A stretch of 64,000 nt of DNA from Parablautia sp. Marseille-Q6255 (GTDB lineage: Bacteria; Bacillota; Clostridia; Lachnospirales; Lachnospiraceae), in the NCBI RefSeq assembly GCF_951230155.1, contig NZ_CATNVD010000017.1, positions 47,293 through 111,292 on the forward strand. The letters run 5' to 3'. Below the pieces are notes generated by a model. That model searched no databases. It saw nothing but the letters and a program-made list of their open reading frames with translations, and was not told the DNA's origin. This document shows positions 42,299-51,632 of the stretch, in pieces (the stretch's first letter is position 1; each line of letters opens with the position of its first letter). The position numbers were made by a program, and so were the translations under genes.

Positions 42299-43768
42299 AT
42301 GGAAAAATTTAATTTATACAAAGACATTCAGATGAGGACGGGCGGAGAAATCTATGTGGGAATCGTAGGCCCTGTGCGGACAGGGAAATCGACCTTTGTG
42401 AGAAAATTTGTAGAACAGCTTGTGCTTCCGGAGCTTTCTGCGCAGGAGCGCGACAGGACAAAGGATGAGATGCCGGCAAGCGCTTCCGGGAAGACCGTTA
42501 CTACTGTAGAGCCAAAGTTTATCCCGAGACGTGCGGCGCAGATCGAGATCGGAGACGGCACCGTGATGCAGGTGCGGCTGGTAGACTGTGTCGGTTTTCT
42601 TGTGCCCGGCGCAGAAGGAGCGGAGGAAAATGGTATGCCAAGAATGGTAAAAACTCCGTGGCAGGAAGAGGAGCTTCCATTTTCCGAGGCGGCGCGGATC
42701 GGCACGCAGAAGGTGATCACGGATCATGCCACGATCGGCATTGTAATGACGACAGACGGAAGCTTCGGAGATCTTCCACGGAGCAGTTTTCTGGAAGCAG
42801 AAAAAGAGGCGATCACACAGCTGTCCAGACTGGGAAAACCGTTTCTCGTGATCGTCAATTCAGCAAAGCCATACGGAGAAGAGGCAAAGAGTGCGGCAGA
42901 ATTTATCAGGAATACGTACGGGGTTTCCTGTCTGACCATGAACTGTGAACAGATGGGGCAGGGAGATATCCAGAAAGTATTTGAACAGTTTCTGCTGGAA
43001 TTTCCGCTTACCCGCGTTGTATTTCAGGTCCCGAAGTGGACAGAGACGCTCGAAAACGACCACTGGCTGAAGCGGGAGCTGTTCCAGACGGTCCGGGCTG
43101 CCATGCAGGAGCTTCGCTGTGTCAGAGACATTTACCAGGAAGATTTCAGGCTTGAGAGTGAATACATAAAAAAATCAAAGGTTGAGCATGTAGACCTTGC
43201 GAGCGGCGGCGCGGAAGTGTCTGTGACGATGCAGGAGCCTCTGTACTATGAGATCCTGAGTGAGATGACGGGTACAGACATACGCAGTGAATACCAGCTC
43301 ATTTCTATTGTGCGTGAAATGGCAAGGCTGAAACAGGAATATGAGAACGTAGCCTCCGCTGTGTCTGCCGTGAAGCAGACAGGATACGGTGTGATCACGC
43401 CGCAAAAGACAGAAATCTCGATGGAGGAGCCGGTTGTGATTCGGCAGGGAAGCCGCTACGGTGTAAAGATCCGGGCAAGTGCGCCGTCGATCCATCTGAT
43501 CCGGGCGGATATTGAGACAGAGATCGCTCCGATCGTTGGCAGCGAAGCCCAGGCAGAGGATCTGATCACCTATATGAAGGCGAGCAAAGAGCAGGAAAAT
43601 GGAGAAGGGAACGCTCTTATTTTCGGAAAGTCAGTAGATCAGATGGTGGAAGACGGTATACGGACAAAATTATCCTCCATCGGAGAAGAGAGTCAGATCA
43701 AGCTTCAGGAGACAATGAAGCGTATCGTAAACGATTCCCGGGGGCGGCTGATCTGCATTATTATTTAA
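42299..43768 (+). CDS. spoIVA: Stage IV sporulation protein A
   Basis: A 489-residue spore-coat morphogenetic ATPase that assembles the basement layer on the forespore. The P-loop is GPVRTGKSTF (near residue 24), with DCVGFLVPGA as Walker B-like segment, and the C-terminus ends RGRLICIII, as in SpoIVA proteins. ATG 42299 follows an in-frame TTG by 3 bp. Its presence shows that the organism encodes endospore formation. Confidence 0.97.
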   Translation: MEKFNLYKDIQMRTGGEIYVGIVGPVRTGKSTFVRKFVEQLVLPELSAQERDRTKDEMPASASGKTVTTVEPKFIPRRAAQIEIGDGTVMQVRLVDCVGFLVPGAEGAEENGMPRMVKTPWQEEELPFSEAARIGTQKVITDHATIGIVMTTDGSFGDLPRSSFLEAEKEAITQLSRLGKPFLVIVNSAKPYGEEAKSAAEFIRNTYGVSCLTMNCEQMGQGDIQKVFEQFLLEFPLTRVVFQVPKWTETLENDHWLKRELFQTVRAAMQELRCVRDIYQEDFRLESEYIKKSKVEHVDLASGGAEVSVTMQEPLYYEILSEMTGTDIRSEYQLISIVREMARLKQEYENVASAVSAVKQTGYGVITPQKTEISMEEPVVIRQGSRYGVKIRASAPSIHLIRADIETEIAPIVGSEAQAEDLITYMKASKEQENGEGNALIFGKSVDQMVEDGIRTKLSSIGEESQIKLQETMKRIVNDSRGRLICIII

Positions 43769-43863
43769 GGTTTTATGCATATTCTTTTTTGTGGCGGGCG
43801 GTTTTCCCGCCACAGAGTATTTTGGGCGCGGGCGTGTAAGAAATTACCATATTTAATATATAA

Positions 43864-43892
43864 TTGACAAGTTGTAATATATATCATATAAT
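43864..43892 (+). promoter_or_regulatory. Consensus vegetative promoter of the SleB-like hydrolase gene
   Basis: TTGACA (43864-43869), exactly 17 bp, TATAAT (43887-43892): a perfect sigma-A consensus. Confidence 0.8.
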
Positions 43893-43947
43893 ATGAACGG
43901 TATGTTACAAAATAATGAACGAATGCAGAAAGAGTGAGGGAGAACAT

Positions 43948-45057
43948 ATGGCAAACCAGTGGAAAAACAGAAAGCGTTTTTGTCTTGCAGGACTTCTGTT
44001 TTTGATGATGTTTCTGAGTGTTCCGGTAAGCGCGCAGGCGAAATGGAAGCAAAACTCCAATGGTACATACTCGTATTATAAAAAGGGAAAGCTTCAGCGA
44101 AACCGTTGGGTCGGAGACTATTATGTCAATAGCAAAGGTGTGCGTCACACCGGTTTTCTTCATAAAAAGGGAAAATGGTACTTTTTTACAAAGACAGGTA
44201 CGCTTCTGAAAAGCACCTGGATCAAGTCAGGGGACGATCTGTATTATGCAGGTCCGTCCGGCGCCCTTTTGACTGATGGAAAATACAAGATCGGCAATTA
44301 TTATTATGGGTTTGACAAGCGTGGAGCGCAGCTTCGCGGCAAAACCGTGATCGATGGAAAGACCTACTTTTTCGGTTTGAAAAAAGGGCAGATGCAGACG
44401 AAAAAGTGGATCAAGACAGGAAACAAATATTATTATTACGGTAAAAACGGCGTGATGAAGACCAGCCAGTGGGTCGGTAAATACTACGTCAACAAGCACG
44501 GCGCCCGGACAAAAAAGGTCAGGGATGAAGAAGAAAATAATACGGGAAATAATTCCGCAAACGGCGGAAAGCCATCCAACGTACCTGCACCGCACTGCAG
44601 TGTGGAGAGTACCTATTATACGCATCCGGTAGTAGATGATCAGACGCTTCTGTCCGCGATCATTTACTGTGAGTCCGGCAATCAGCCGTACAAAGGGCAG
44701 CTTGCAGTCGGTATGGTCATTATGAACCGGGTATACAGCCCGCTGTTCCCGTCTAAGACGATCCGCGAAGTCATATATGAAAAGACACAGTTCACTCCTG
44801 CACGTGACGGCAGCTTACAGAGAGCCTTGACCAATCCGCTGATCATTACGGACTCGGCCAAACGCGCAGCCGCAGAGGTGCTTGCGATGTACAAGGACTA
44901 TACTCCCGGAAAGACGATGTATCTGAATACCGGGAAAAAGCTGGTTCCATTCCCCTATATCTTTTTTATGACAAAGGCTGCCTACCAGCGGCTGGGACTG
45001 TCCTCCCCATATAAAAAGATCGGAGATCATGTATTCTTTACTGTCTGGAAATATTAA
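43948..45057 (+). CDS. Secreted cell-wall hydrolase: wall-binding repeats plus SleB-like domain
   Basis: A 369-residue exported protein. The signal peptide ends near VSAQAK (residue 31). Residues about 35-195 are six or so repeats of about 20 residues, each with W..Y/F and YY.. pattern (for example RWVGDYYVNSKGV), of the cell-wall-binding type. After an Asn/Gly-rich linker, residues about 230-369 form a SleB-type hydrolase_2 domain (LLSAIIYCESGNQPYKGQLA, then VIMNRVYSPLFP), which carries the catalytic Glu of YCESG. ATG 43948 has GAGGGAG upstream. A perfect sigma-A promoter suggests expression in growing cells in addition to, or instead of, a germination role. Confidence 0.9.
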   Translation: MANQWKNRKRFCLAGLLFLMMFLSVPVSAQAKWKQNSNGTYSYYKKGKLQRNRWVGDYYVNSKGVRHTGFLHKKGKWYFFTKTGTLLKSTWIKSGDDLYYAGPSGALLTDGKYKIGNYYYGFDKRGAQLRGKTVIDGKTYFFGLKKGQMQTKKWIKTGNKYYYYGKNGVMKTSQWVGKYYVNKHGARTKKVRDEEENNTGNNSANGGKPSNVPAPHCSVESTYYTHPVVDDQTLLSAIIYCESGNQPYKGQLAVGMVIMNRVYSPLFPSKTIREVIYEKTQFTPARDGSLQRALTNPLIITDSAKRAAAEVLAMYKDYTPGKTMYLNTGKKLVPFPYIFFMTKAAYQRLGLSSPYKKIGDHVFFTVWKY

Positions 45058-45084
45058 AAGCCGGACAGACACAGAAAAAAGCCC

Positions 45085-45125
45085 AAAAGGATAAAATCGA
45101 ACGTATGATTGATTTTATCCTTTTT
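45085..45125 (+). terminator. Terminator after the SleB-like gene
   Basis: AAAAGGATAAAATC (45085-45098) and GATTTTATCCTTTT (45111-45124) form a perfect 14-bp stem with a terminal T-run. Confidence 0.75.
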
Positions 45126-45137
45126 CTATGCTAAAAT
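45109..45137 (+). promoter_or_regulatory. ruvAB promoter, overlapping the preceding terminator
   Basis: TTGATT (45109-45114), 17-bp spacer, TAAAAT (45132-45137). The -35 box is inside the right arm of the terminator hairpin. A small leader hairpin AACACC/GGTGTT follows at 45149-45166. Confidence 0.55.
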
Positions 45138-45198
45138 GCAGAAGATATAACACCAAAAAAGGTGTTAGTGTACAAAGGTATAGATAAGGAGTCAGATT

Positions 45199-45813
45199 TT
45201 GATCGCATATTTAAAGGGAATAGTAGCTGATGTTTCAGAGACACGGCTTGTTTTGGATGTAAACAATATTGGATACCAGATTTTTATCTCTTCGCGGGAG
45301 GCGGCGGCGATGCCCGGGCGCGGCGAGGAGGTCAAGATCTATACGTATCTGAATGTAAAAGAGGATGCCATGCAGCTTTTTGGATTTCTTTCAGAGGATG
45401 ATCTGGAAATGTACCGGCTGCTGTTGAATGTAAATGGGATCGGGCCAAAGGCCGCACTGGGCATACTGTCTGTGCTGACGGCTGATGATGTGCGTTTTGC
45501 AGTGCTCTCTGATGATGCAAAATCCATAGCCAGAGCACCTGGCGTCGGTACAAAAACAGCGCAGAAGCTGATCCTTGAGCTAAAGGACAAGCTGAGTCTT
45601 GAGGATGCATTTGAGAAAAAACTGGAGCATACGGCGCAGGCGGCAGGGAAAAGCGGGCTGTCTGATGCAAAGGCAGAGGCAGTACAGGCGCTTACCGCTC
45701 TCGGGTATTCAAGCAGTGACGCGTTAAAAGCGGTGCGCCGGTCAGGCGCAGACGATACGATGGATACAGAAGAAATCTTAAAGCTTGCGCTAAAGCAGAT
45801 GGCGGTTTTATAG
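45199..45813 (+). CDS. ruvA: Holliday junction branch migration protein RuvA
   Basis: A 204-residue protein that binds four-way DNA junctions and recruits RuvB. The OB fold starts MIAYLKGIVADV, helix-hairpin-helix motifs are NVNGIGPKAALGIL and APGVGTKTAQKLILELKDK, and the C-terminal RuvB-binding three-helix domain includes ALTALGYSSSDALKAV. The start is TTG at 45199, 7 bp after AAGGAG. ruvB follows 14 bp downstream. Confidence 0.96.
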   Translation: MIAYLKGIVADVSETRLVLDVNNIGYQIFISSREAAAMPGRGEEVKIYTYLNVKEDAMQLFGFLSEDDLEMYRLLLNVNGIGPKAALGILSVLTADDVRFAVLSDDAKSIARAPGVGTKTAQKLILELKDKLSLEDAFEKKLEHTAQAAGKSGLSDAKAEAVQALTALGYSSSDALKAVRRSGADDTMDTEEILKLALKQMAVL

Positions 45814-45827
45814 ATTAAGGAGAAGAC

Positions 45828-46820
45828 ATGGCAAAAAGAGTGATTGCAACAGATACGACGGAGGAAGATATCCGGCTTGAGCCGGGACTGCGTCCAAAAC
45901 TCTTAAATGAATATATCGGTCAGGAGAAGGCCAAAAGTACGCTCAAGATTTTTATAGAAGCAGCAAGACAGAGGAAAGACTGTCTTGACCATGTGCTGTT
46001 TTACGGACCGCCCGGGCTTGGAAAGACAACGCTGGCATGTATCGTGGCAAATGAGATGGACGTCAATATCAAGATCACATCCGGTCCTGCGATTGAAAAG
46101 CCGGGGGAGATGGCTGCGATCCTGAATAACCTTCAGGAGGGTGACGTACTCTTTGTCGACGAGATCCATCGTCTGAACCGTCAGGTAGAAGAGGTGCTCT
46201 ATCCGGCAATGGAGGATTTCGCGATCGACATTATGATCGGAAAAGGGGCGGCAGCGCGCTCTATCCGGCTTGATCTGCCAAAGTTTACTCTGATCGGGGC
46301 GACTACGAGAGCCGGTATGCTCTCTGCCCCCCTGCGCGACCGCTTTGGAGTCGTCAACCACCTGGAATATTATACAGAAAAAGAGCTCCAGACGATCGTG
46401 CTGCGTTCTGCCGATGTGCTTGATGTCGCGATCGACAGCCGGGGGGCGCTGGAGATCGCGCGCCGCTCCAGAGGTACGCCGCGTCTGGCAAACCGGATGC
46501 TAAAGCGCGTGCGTGATTATGCGCAGGTACGCTACGATGGAAATATATCCTCTGCTGTCGCCGCAGAAGCGCTCGATCTGCTGGAGGTGGACCGTTATGG
46601 GCTTGACCGGATCGACCGGGGGATTCTGGAGCTGATGATGGATAAATTCGGCGGAGGACCGGTCGGACTCGATACACTTGCAGCGGCGATCGGAGAAGAT
46701 CCGGGTACGATCGAGGATGTATATGAGCCGTATCTGATCAAAAACGGCTTTATTAACCGCACTCCAAAGGGCCGTGTGGCGACAGACTTTGCATACGAAC
46801 ATCTCGGCAGAACAAAATAA
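45828..46820 (+). CDS. ruvB: Holliday junction helicase RuvB
   Basis: A 330-residue AAA+ motor that drives branch migration with RuvA. Walker A is [11 protein letters not shown], Walker B is LFVDEIHR, sensor 1 lies in [20 protein letters not shown], and the C-terminal winged helix has [17 protein letters not shown]. Full length for the family. No ruvC is adjacent, as is usual in Firmicutes. Confidence 0.98.
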   Translation: MAKRVIATDTTEEDIRLEPGLRPKLLNEYIGQEKAKSTLKIFIEAARQRKDCLDHVLFYGPPGLGKTTLACIVANEMDVNIKITSGPAIEKPGEMAAILNNLQEGDVLFVDEIHRLNRQVEEVLYPAMEDFAIDIMIGKGAAARSIRLDLPKFTLIGATTRAGMLSAPLRDRFGVVNHLEYYTEKELQTIVLRSADVLDVAIDSRGALEIARRSRGTPRLANRMLKRVRDYAQVRYDGNISSAVAAEALDLLEVDRYGLDRIDRGILELMMDKFGGGPVGLDTLAAAIGEDPGTIEDVYEPYLIKNGFINRTPKGRVATDFAYEHLGRTK

Positions 46821-46913
46821 GTAACCGTCTGGCATCCTTGCGAAGCGTTCAAACGGGTCCGGATTCAGATTTTGCAGCTTTGTGCACGGTCAGACTGTTA
46901 CCAAAATAAAGTA

Positions 46914-46941
46914 TTGTAATTCTCTGATTTTAGATTATAAT
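46914..46941 (+). promoter_or_regulatory. zapA promoter
   Basis: TTGTAA (46914-46919), 16-bp spacer, TATAAT (46936-46941). Confidence 0.55.
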
Positions 46942-46980
46942 CAATGTATAGAAATACACAGGTGGAAAGGTAGGGCAGCT

Positions 46981-47388
46981 ATGTCGGCCAAAAATAAAAC
47001 ACAAGTGATAATCGCAGGAAAGATTTATACACTGAGCGGCTATGAGAGCGAGGAATACCTGCAGCGTGTTGCATCATATCTCAACGGAAAGATCTCTGAG
47101 TTTAAAAATATGGAAGGCTATTCACGGCTGTCACCGGACCTCAAAAGTATTATGCTTGATCTGAATATGGCAGACGACTATTTTAAAATGAAGAAAAAGA
47201 TCGAGGAGCTGGAGCAGGAGCTGATCGCAAAGGAACGGGAGATCTACGATTTCAAGCACGACCTGATCACGGCACAGATCAGACTGGAGAATGCACAGAA
47301 GGATGTCCAGACACTGGAAGAAAAAAATATCCAGCTCCAGAAGGAAAATATTCAGATGGAAACGCAGCTCAAAAATACGAGCAGATGA
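46981..47388 (+). CDS. zapA: Cell division protein ZapA
   Basis: A 135-residue FtsZ-ring-associated protein. The N-terminal domain (VIIAGKIYTLSGYESEEYLQ and the following helix) is typical of ZapA, and residues about 65-130 form a long coiled coil (KKKIEELEQELIAKEREIYD). It is longer than ZapA of E. coli owing to an extended coil, which is common in clostridia. The ATG at 46981 was chosen because the domain begins there; the frame is open upstream. A terminator follows. Confidence 0.88.
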   Translation: MSAKNKTQVIIAGKIYTLSGYESEEYLQRVASYLNGKISEFKNMEGYSRLSPDLKSIMLDLNMADDYFKMKKKIEELEQELIAKEREIYDFKHDLITAQIRLENAQKDVQTLEEKNIQLQKENIQMETQLKNTSR

Positions 47389-47446
47389 TAAAACAGATCA
47401 CGGGGATTTCAGAAGACGCGATCGAAGCTGAGATGCCTGCATATAC

Positions 47447-47491
47447 GTCAGTGCACAATGGACGACATGCCCCTTGTCCACTGACTTTTTT
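47447..47491 (+). terminator. Terminator before the U32 gene
   Basis: GTCAGTG (47447-47453) pairs with CACTGAC (47479-47485), continued by ACAA/TTGT after one mismatch, then TTTTTT. Confidence 0.75.
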
Positions 47492-47504
47492 ATAAGGAGG
47501 TATT

Positions 47505-49940
47505 ATGGTCGAATTGCTTGCTCCTGCAGGCTCCTTTGAGAGTCTGCAGGCAGCTGTGAACGCCGGCGCAGATGCGGTTTATATTGGAGGGGCGCATTTT
47601 GGAGCCAGAGCATATGCGGATAATCCAGATGAGGAGCATCTGAAACGCGGGATGGATTACTGCCACCTTCGCGGCAGAAAGCTCTACCTGACAGTAAATA
47701 CGCTTCTGAAAGAGCAGGAGCTTGAGGAAAAGCTCTATCCATATCTTGCGCCATATTATGAAAATGGTCTGGATGCAGTGATCGTGCAGGATCTTGGGGT
47801 GCTCAGTCTGATCCGGCAGTACTTTCCGGAAATGGAACTGCATGCAAGTACTCAGATGACGGTGACAAGCTCTTATGGCGCCGGATTTTTAAAAAGACAG
47901 GGGGTTCATCGCGTCGTTTTGGCCAGAGAGCTCTCCCTTTCAGAAATAAAAGCGATCATTCAGGAAACGGGAGTAGAAGTGGAGACATTCATTCACGGTG
48001 CGATGTGCTACAGCTATTCCGGGCAGTGTCTTTTAAGCAGTATGATCGGCGGACGCAGCGGCAATCGGGGACGCTGTGCGCAGCCGTGCCGGCTGCTGTA
48101 CTCTGCATCAGAGCAGGGGGAAAAAAGGAAAAAAGAAAGACAGCAGTATCTGCTCAGTATGAAGGATATGTGTACGCTTGATCTGCTCCCGGAGCTGATC
48201 GAAGCAGGGATCGCTTCTCTGAAAATCGAAGGGAGGATGAAGCGTCCGGAATATACGGCAGGCACGGTCAGCATATACCGGAAATATATAGACCGGTATT
48301 ACCAGTATGGGGCAGACGCATACCAGGTGGATGAGGAGGATCGCCGTATGCTTATGGACCTGTATAACAGGGGCGGATTTTCGGATGGTTATTACCATAT
48401 CCATAATGGCAGGTCAATGATGGCGCTTGACCGTCCGAATCATCTCGGGACTGAGGCTGCCCGGATCACCCGAAGCCTTCGCGGACAGACAGAGGCGGTT
48501 GCACTGGAGCCGCTCTACAAAAGAGACGTTCTGGAAATGGCTCCCGGCCATGAGATCACCCTGTCAGCCGATGTCAGACAGGGCGCTTCTTTTCTGCTTC
48601 CATGTACAAAAGCAGGAATACAAAAAGGCAGAACGCTCCATCGGACGAAGAGTGAAAATCTTCTTGCTTCTTTGCGGGAGAAATTTCTTGACACCGGCGA
48701 TAAAGAAAAAATTAAGGGTGAGTTAAGGATTTTTTGCGATTCACCTGCTATACTAAAATTACGGTGCAGAGATATCGAGGTGGTATGCTCGCGCGACATT
48801 GCCGAAAAAGCTGTGACAGTGCCGACAGATGAAGCTGCGGTGCGTCGGCAGATGAACAAGACGGGAAATACACCGTTTGTATTTGAAACGCTTGAGATCT
48901 GTCTGGATGAGGGACTGTTTGTACCTGTGCGGGCACTGAATGAGCTGAGAAGATGTGCGATGGAGGCGCTGGAACACGCGGTGCTGGAGCAGTTTTACAG
49001 AAAACCGTCCGCGTTCTGTGCCGATACCGTTCTGAACGAAACAGGATCTGAAAAGCGGAAGAATCCAAAATATAAAGATACGGCAGACAGCAGGCTCACG
49101 GTTTCTGTCATGACGCGCGGCCAGCTTGGTGCTGTGCTTGCCTTTGACGGACAGCTGATCGATACAGTATATCTGGATTCTATGCTTCTGGGCGATGCAC
49201 AGGAGAGAAAAAATAGCTGTGCATGGCTTCAAAAACAGATCACAGCGCTTCAGGGAAAGGGATGCAGATGCTTTTTCAACTGTCCTCCCGTGCTGCGTTT
49301 TCGTGAACAGAAGCTTTTATCTGAGCCTGCCGTTGTGCAGGTACTTGCTTTGATGGATGGTTTTCTGGTACATACGGCAGATGAGCTTGCCTATATCCAG
49401 GAGATCACCAGAGATTTTTCCAGGTCAACAGAGATTGCCTCAGATGCTGATCTGTATGCCTGCAACAGCCGTGCGCTTGCATTTTTGAAAGAGCAGGGCG
49501 TCTCCCGTACAGCCTTTTCGCAGGAACTCAATTTCCGCGAGCTGGGGATACTTACAGGAGAAGGCAGGGAGCTTACGGTATATGGATATCAGGCGCTGAT
49601 GCAGTCTGCGCAGTGTGTGGTAAAGAATACAAAGGGCTGTACAAAAATGCCGGAGATCCTTTACCTGCGCGACCGCAAAAATGCCTATTTCCCGGTGCAG
49701 AACCGCTGCAGTATCTGCTGCAATACGATTTATAATTCTGTACCGCTGCAGCTGGGCGGCTGCCGCACAGAGATCGCCCGCCTTGCACCGGACTATATCA
49801 GGCTTTCTTTTACCATAGAAAGTTCCCGGGAGACAGAAAAGATCCTCGCAGAGTATGGAGCGCTTCTGCTGGGAGAACGAAGGAATGAGGATGCTGACCT
49901 GGAAGGAACCAGAGGACATTTCAGAAGGGGAGTAGAGTAA
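47505..49940 (+). CDS. U32 family protein with C-terminal DUF3656, RlhA-like
   Basis: An 811-residue protein of the former peptidase U32 family. The N-terminal TIM-barrel-like part starts VELLAPAGSFESLQAAVNAG, and the family signature ETFIHGAMCYSYSGQCLLSS continues into NRGRCAQPCR. The large C-terminal part corresponds to the DUF3656 type found in RlhA. Characterised relatives (RlhA, TrhP, UbiU/V) hydroxylate RNA or quinone precursors, several of them using an iron-sulfur cluster; a 23S rRNA hydroxylation role is therefore more likely than proteolysis. AAGGAGG precedes the ATG. It sits 3 bp before the FtsW-like gene. Confidence 0.88.
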   Translation: MVELLAPAGSFESLQAAVNAGADAVYIGGAHFGARAYADNPDEEHLKRGMDYCHLRGRKLYLTVNTLLKEQELEEKLYPYLAPYYENGLDAVIVQDLGVLSLIRQYFPEMELHASTQMTVTSSYGAGFLKRQGVHRVVLARELSLSEIKAIIQETGVEVETFIHGAMCYSYSGQCLLSSMIGGRSGNRGRCAQPCRLLYSASEQGEKRKKERQQYLLSMKDMCTLDLLPELIEAGIASLKIEGRMKRPEYTAGTVSIYRKYIDRYYQYGADAYQVDEEDRRMLMDLYNRGGFSDGYYHIHNGRSMMALDRPNHLGTEAARITRSLRGQTEAVALEPLYKRDVLEMAPGHEITLSADVRQGASFLLPCTKAGIQKGRTLHRTKSENLLASLREKFLDTGDKEKIKGELRIFCDSPAILKLRCRDIEVVCSRDIAEKAVTVPTDEAAVRRQMNKTGNTPFVFETLEICLDEGLFVPVRALNELRRCAMEALEHAVLEQFYRKPSAFCADTVLNETGSEKRKNPKYKDTADSRLTVSVMTRGQLGAVLAFDGQLIDTVYLDSMLLGDAQERKNSCAWLQKQITALQGKGCRCFFNCPPVLRFREQKLLSEPAVVQVLALMDGFLVHTADELAYIQEITRDFSRSTEIASDADLYACNSRALAFLKEQGVSRTAFSQELNFRELGILTGEGRELTVYGYQALMQSAQCVVKNTKGCTKMPEILYLRDRKNAYFPVQNRCSICCNTIYNSVPLQLGGCRTEIARLAPDYIRLSFTIESSRETEKILAEYGALLLGERRNEDADLEGTRGHFRRGVE

Positions 49941-49943
49941 TAT

Positions 49944-51632
49944 ATGACCAATCTGATTATACAGGTTTCAAAATACCTGATCATTATTTTAATGGCGCTT
50001 TATACGTTGCAGTGCTTTACTGTATTTAGCAGAAGAGATGAAGAATCGCGACAGTATCTTTTTCTGCGCCAGAATATGCTGATGTTTTTTATGCACTTTG
50101 TGGCTTTTATGGTCCTGTATCTGGAGATGGCGGAAACGACACTGCTGATTTTTTACGGAGCGCAGGTGATCTATCTGGCTGCCGTTCTCCTGCTGTTTAC
50201 GAAGCTGTATCCGCGTGCGTCCAGACTGCTGGTCAATAATATGTGTATGCTGATCAGTATCGGATTTATTATGATCACACGGCTCTCATACAGTCAGAGC
50301 ACCAAACAGTTTAAGATAGCTGTCGTAGCCTCTGTAGTGGCGCTGCTTGTACCGGTTCTGATACGCAAGCTGCGTTTCATCACAAAAATATACTGGCTGT
50401 ATGTACTTGTGGGTATCGGGCTGCTTGCCCTTGTTGCGATCGCGGCACAGTCCACCTACGGAGCAAAGCTTTCCTTTAATTTTGGCAGCTTTTCGATCCA
50501 GCCCTCCGAGTTTGTAAAGATCATTTATGTGTTCGCGATCGCGGGACTGCTGTCCCATGCGCGTGATTTTAAACGGATCGCAGTGGCGACAGGGCTGGCC
50601 GCGCTGCACGTGCTGATCCTTGTTGTTTCAAAGGACCTCGGAAGTGCGCTGATCTTTTTTGCCACCTATCTTGTTATGATCTTTGTATCAACACGCAATC
50701 CGTTTTATACCCTGGCGGGGATACTTGCCGGGTCAGGAGCGGCCGTGGGCGCCTATTTTCTGTTTAACCATGTCCGGGTGCGCGTGCAGGCATGGCAGGA
50801 TCCCTTCCAGGATTATCAGGGAGGCGGCTACCAGATCTGTCAGTCGCTGTTTGCGATCAGTGCGGGAGGATGGTTCGGAACTGGGCTGTGTCAGGGATCA
50901 CCGGAGGCGATCCCGTTTGTAGAGCAGGACTTTATGTTTTCGGCGATCGCGGAGGAGCTGGGAAGTATCTTTGGCATATGTCTGCTTTTGGTGTGCATGA
51001 GCTGCTTTGTCATGTTTGTCAATATTTCCATGCAGCTGACCAACCGCTTCTACCGTCTTGTGGCAGTGGGGCTTGGCACGACGTATGCGGTCCAGATCTT
51101 CCTGACAGTAGGCGGAGGGATCAAGCTGATCCCGATGACTGGTGTGACGCTTCCTCTTGTCAGTTACGGCGGAAGCTCGATGCTCAGTACACTGATCATG
51201 TTTTCTATCGTGCAGGGGCTGTATATGCTCCAGAGAGATGAGGAGATCAAAGACGAAGAAAAGAATCTGCGTATGGCTCAGGACGCTGCTTTCACGCAGG
51301 GATATCAGCAGCAGGGCGGCGGATATGATCCGTTCTATGATACCGGATATGGGCAGGAGTCCTATCGAAATGACGGATACGGGCAGCAGCCGTATCCGGA
51401 TGATCCATATGAGGACGACCCGTATGCGGATCAGACGTATGATGAGCCGGGATATATGCGGGATGGATATAAAGAAGAGTATGATGAGCCGCCATATGGC
51501 GGCGATGACAGCGGAAATCCGGGATATGGAGGATATGACGGGTATGACGACGGAACGAAATACGACTACTACGGGGAAGAAACATACGGAGCGTACGGGG
51601 AAGAGGACGAGGAGGACCCGTACCGGCAGTAA
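49944..51632 (+). CDS. FtsW/RodA/SpoVE-family protein with long acidic Tyr/Gly tail
   Basis: A 562-residue SEDS peptidoglycan polymerase-like protein. The first 430 residues hold about 12 membrane segments and SEDS landmarks (FSIQPSEFVKI, KDLGSALIFF, FVEQDFMFSAIAEELG, PLVSYGGSSML). Residues about 440-562 form a cytoplasmic disordered tail rich in Tyr, Gly, Asp and Pro with repeats such as GYGQ and DPYEDDPYADQ. The tail-coding DNA overlaps the start of the next gene, a class B penicillin-binding protein, its natural transpeptidase partner. FtsW, RodA and SpoVE cannot be separated from sequence alone. Confidence 0.93.
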   Translation: MTNLIIQVSKYLIIILMALYTLQCFTVFSRRDEESRQYLFLRQNMLMFFMHFVAFMVLYLEMAETTLLIFYGAQVIYLAAVLLLFTKLYPRASRLLVNNMCMLISIGFIMITRLSYSQSTKQFKIAVVASVVALLVPVLIRKLRFITKIYWLYVLVGIGLLALVAIAAQSTYGAKLSFNFGSFSIQPSEFVKIIYVFAIAGLLSHARDFKRIAVATGLAALHVLILVVSKDLGSALIFFATYLVMIFVSTRNPFYTLAGILAGSGAAVGAYFLFNHVRVRVQAWQDPFQDYQGGGYQICQSLFAISAGGWFGTGLCQGSPEAIPFVEQDFMFSAIAEELGSIFGICLLLVCMSCFVMFVNISMQLTNRFYRLVAVGLGTTYAVQIFLTVGGGIKLIPMTGVTLPLVSYGGSSMLSTLIMFSIVQGLYMLQRDEEIKDEEKNLRMAQDAAFTQGYQQQGGGYDPFYDTGYGQESYRNDGYGQQPYPDDPYEDDPYADQTYDEPGYMRDGYKEEYDEPPYGGDDSGNPGYGGYDGYDDGTKYDYYGEETYGAYGEEDEEDPYRQ

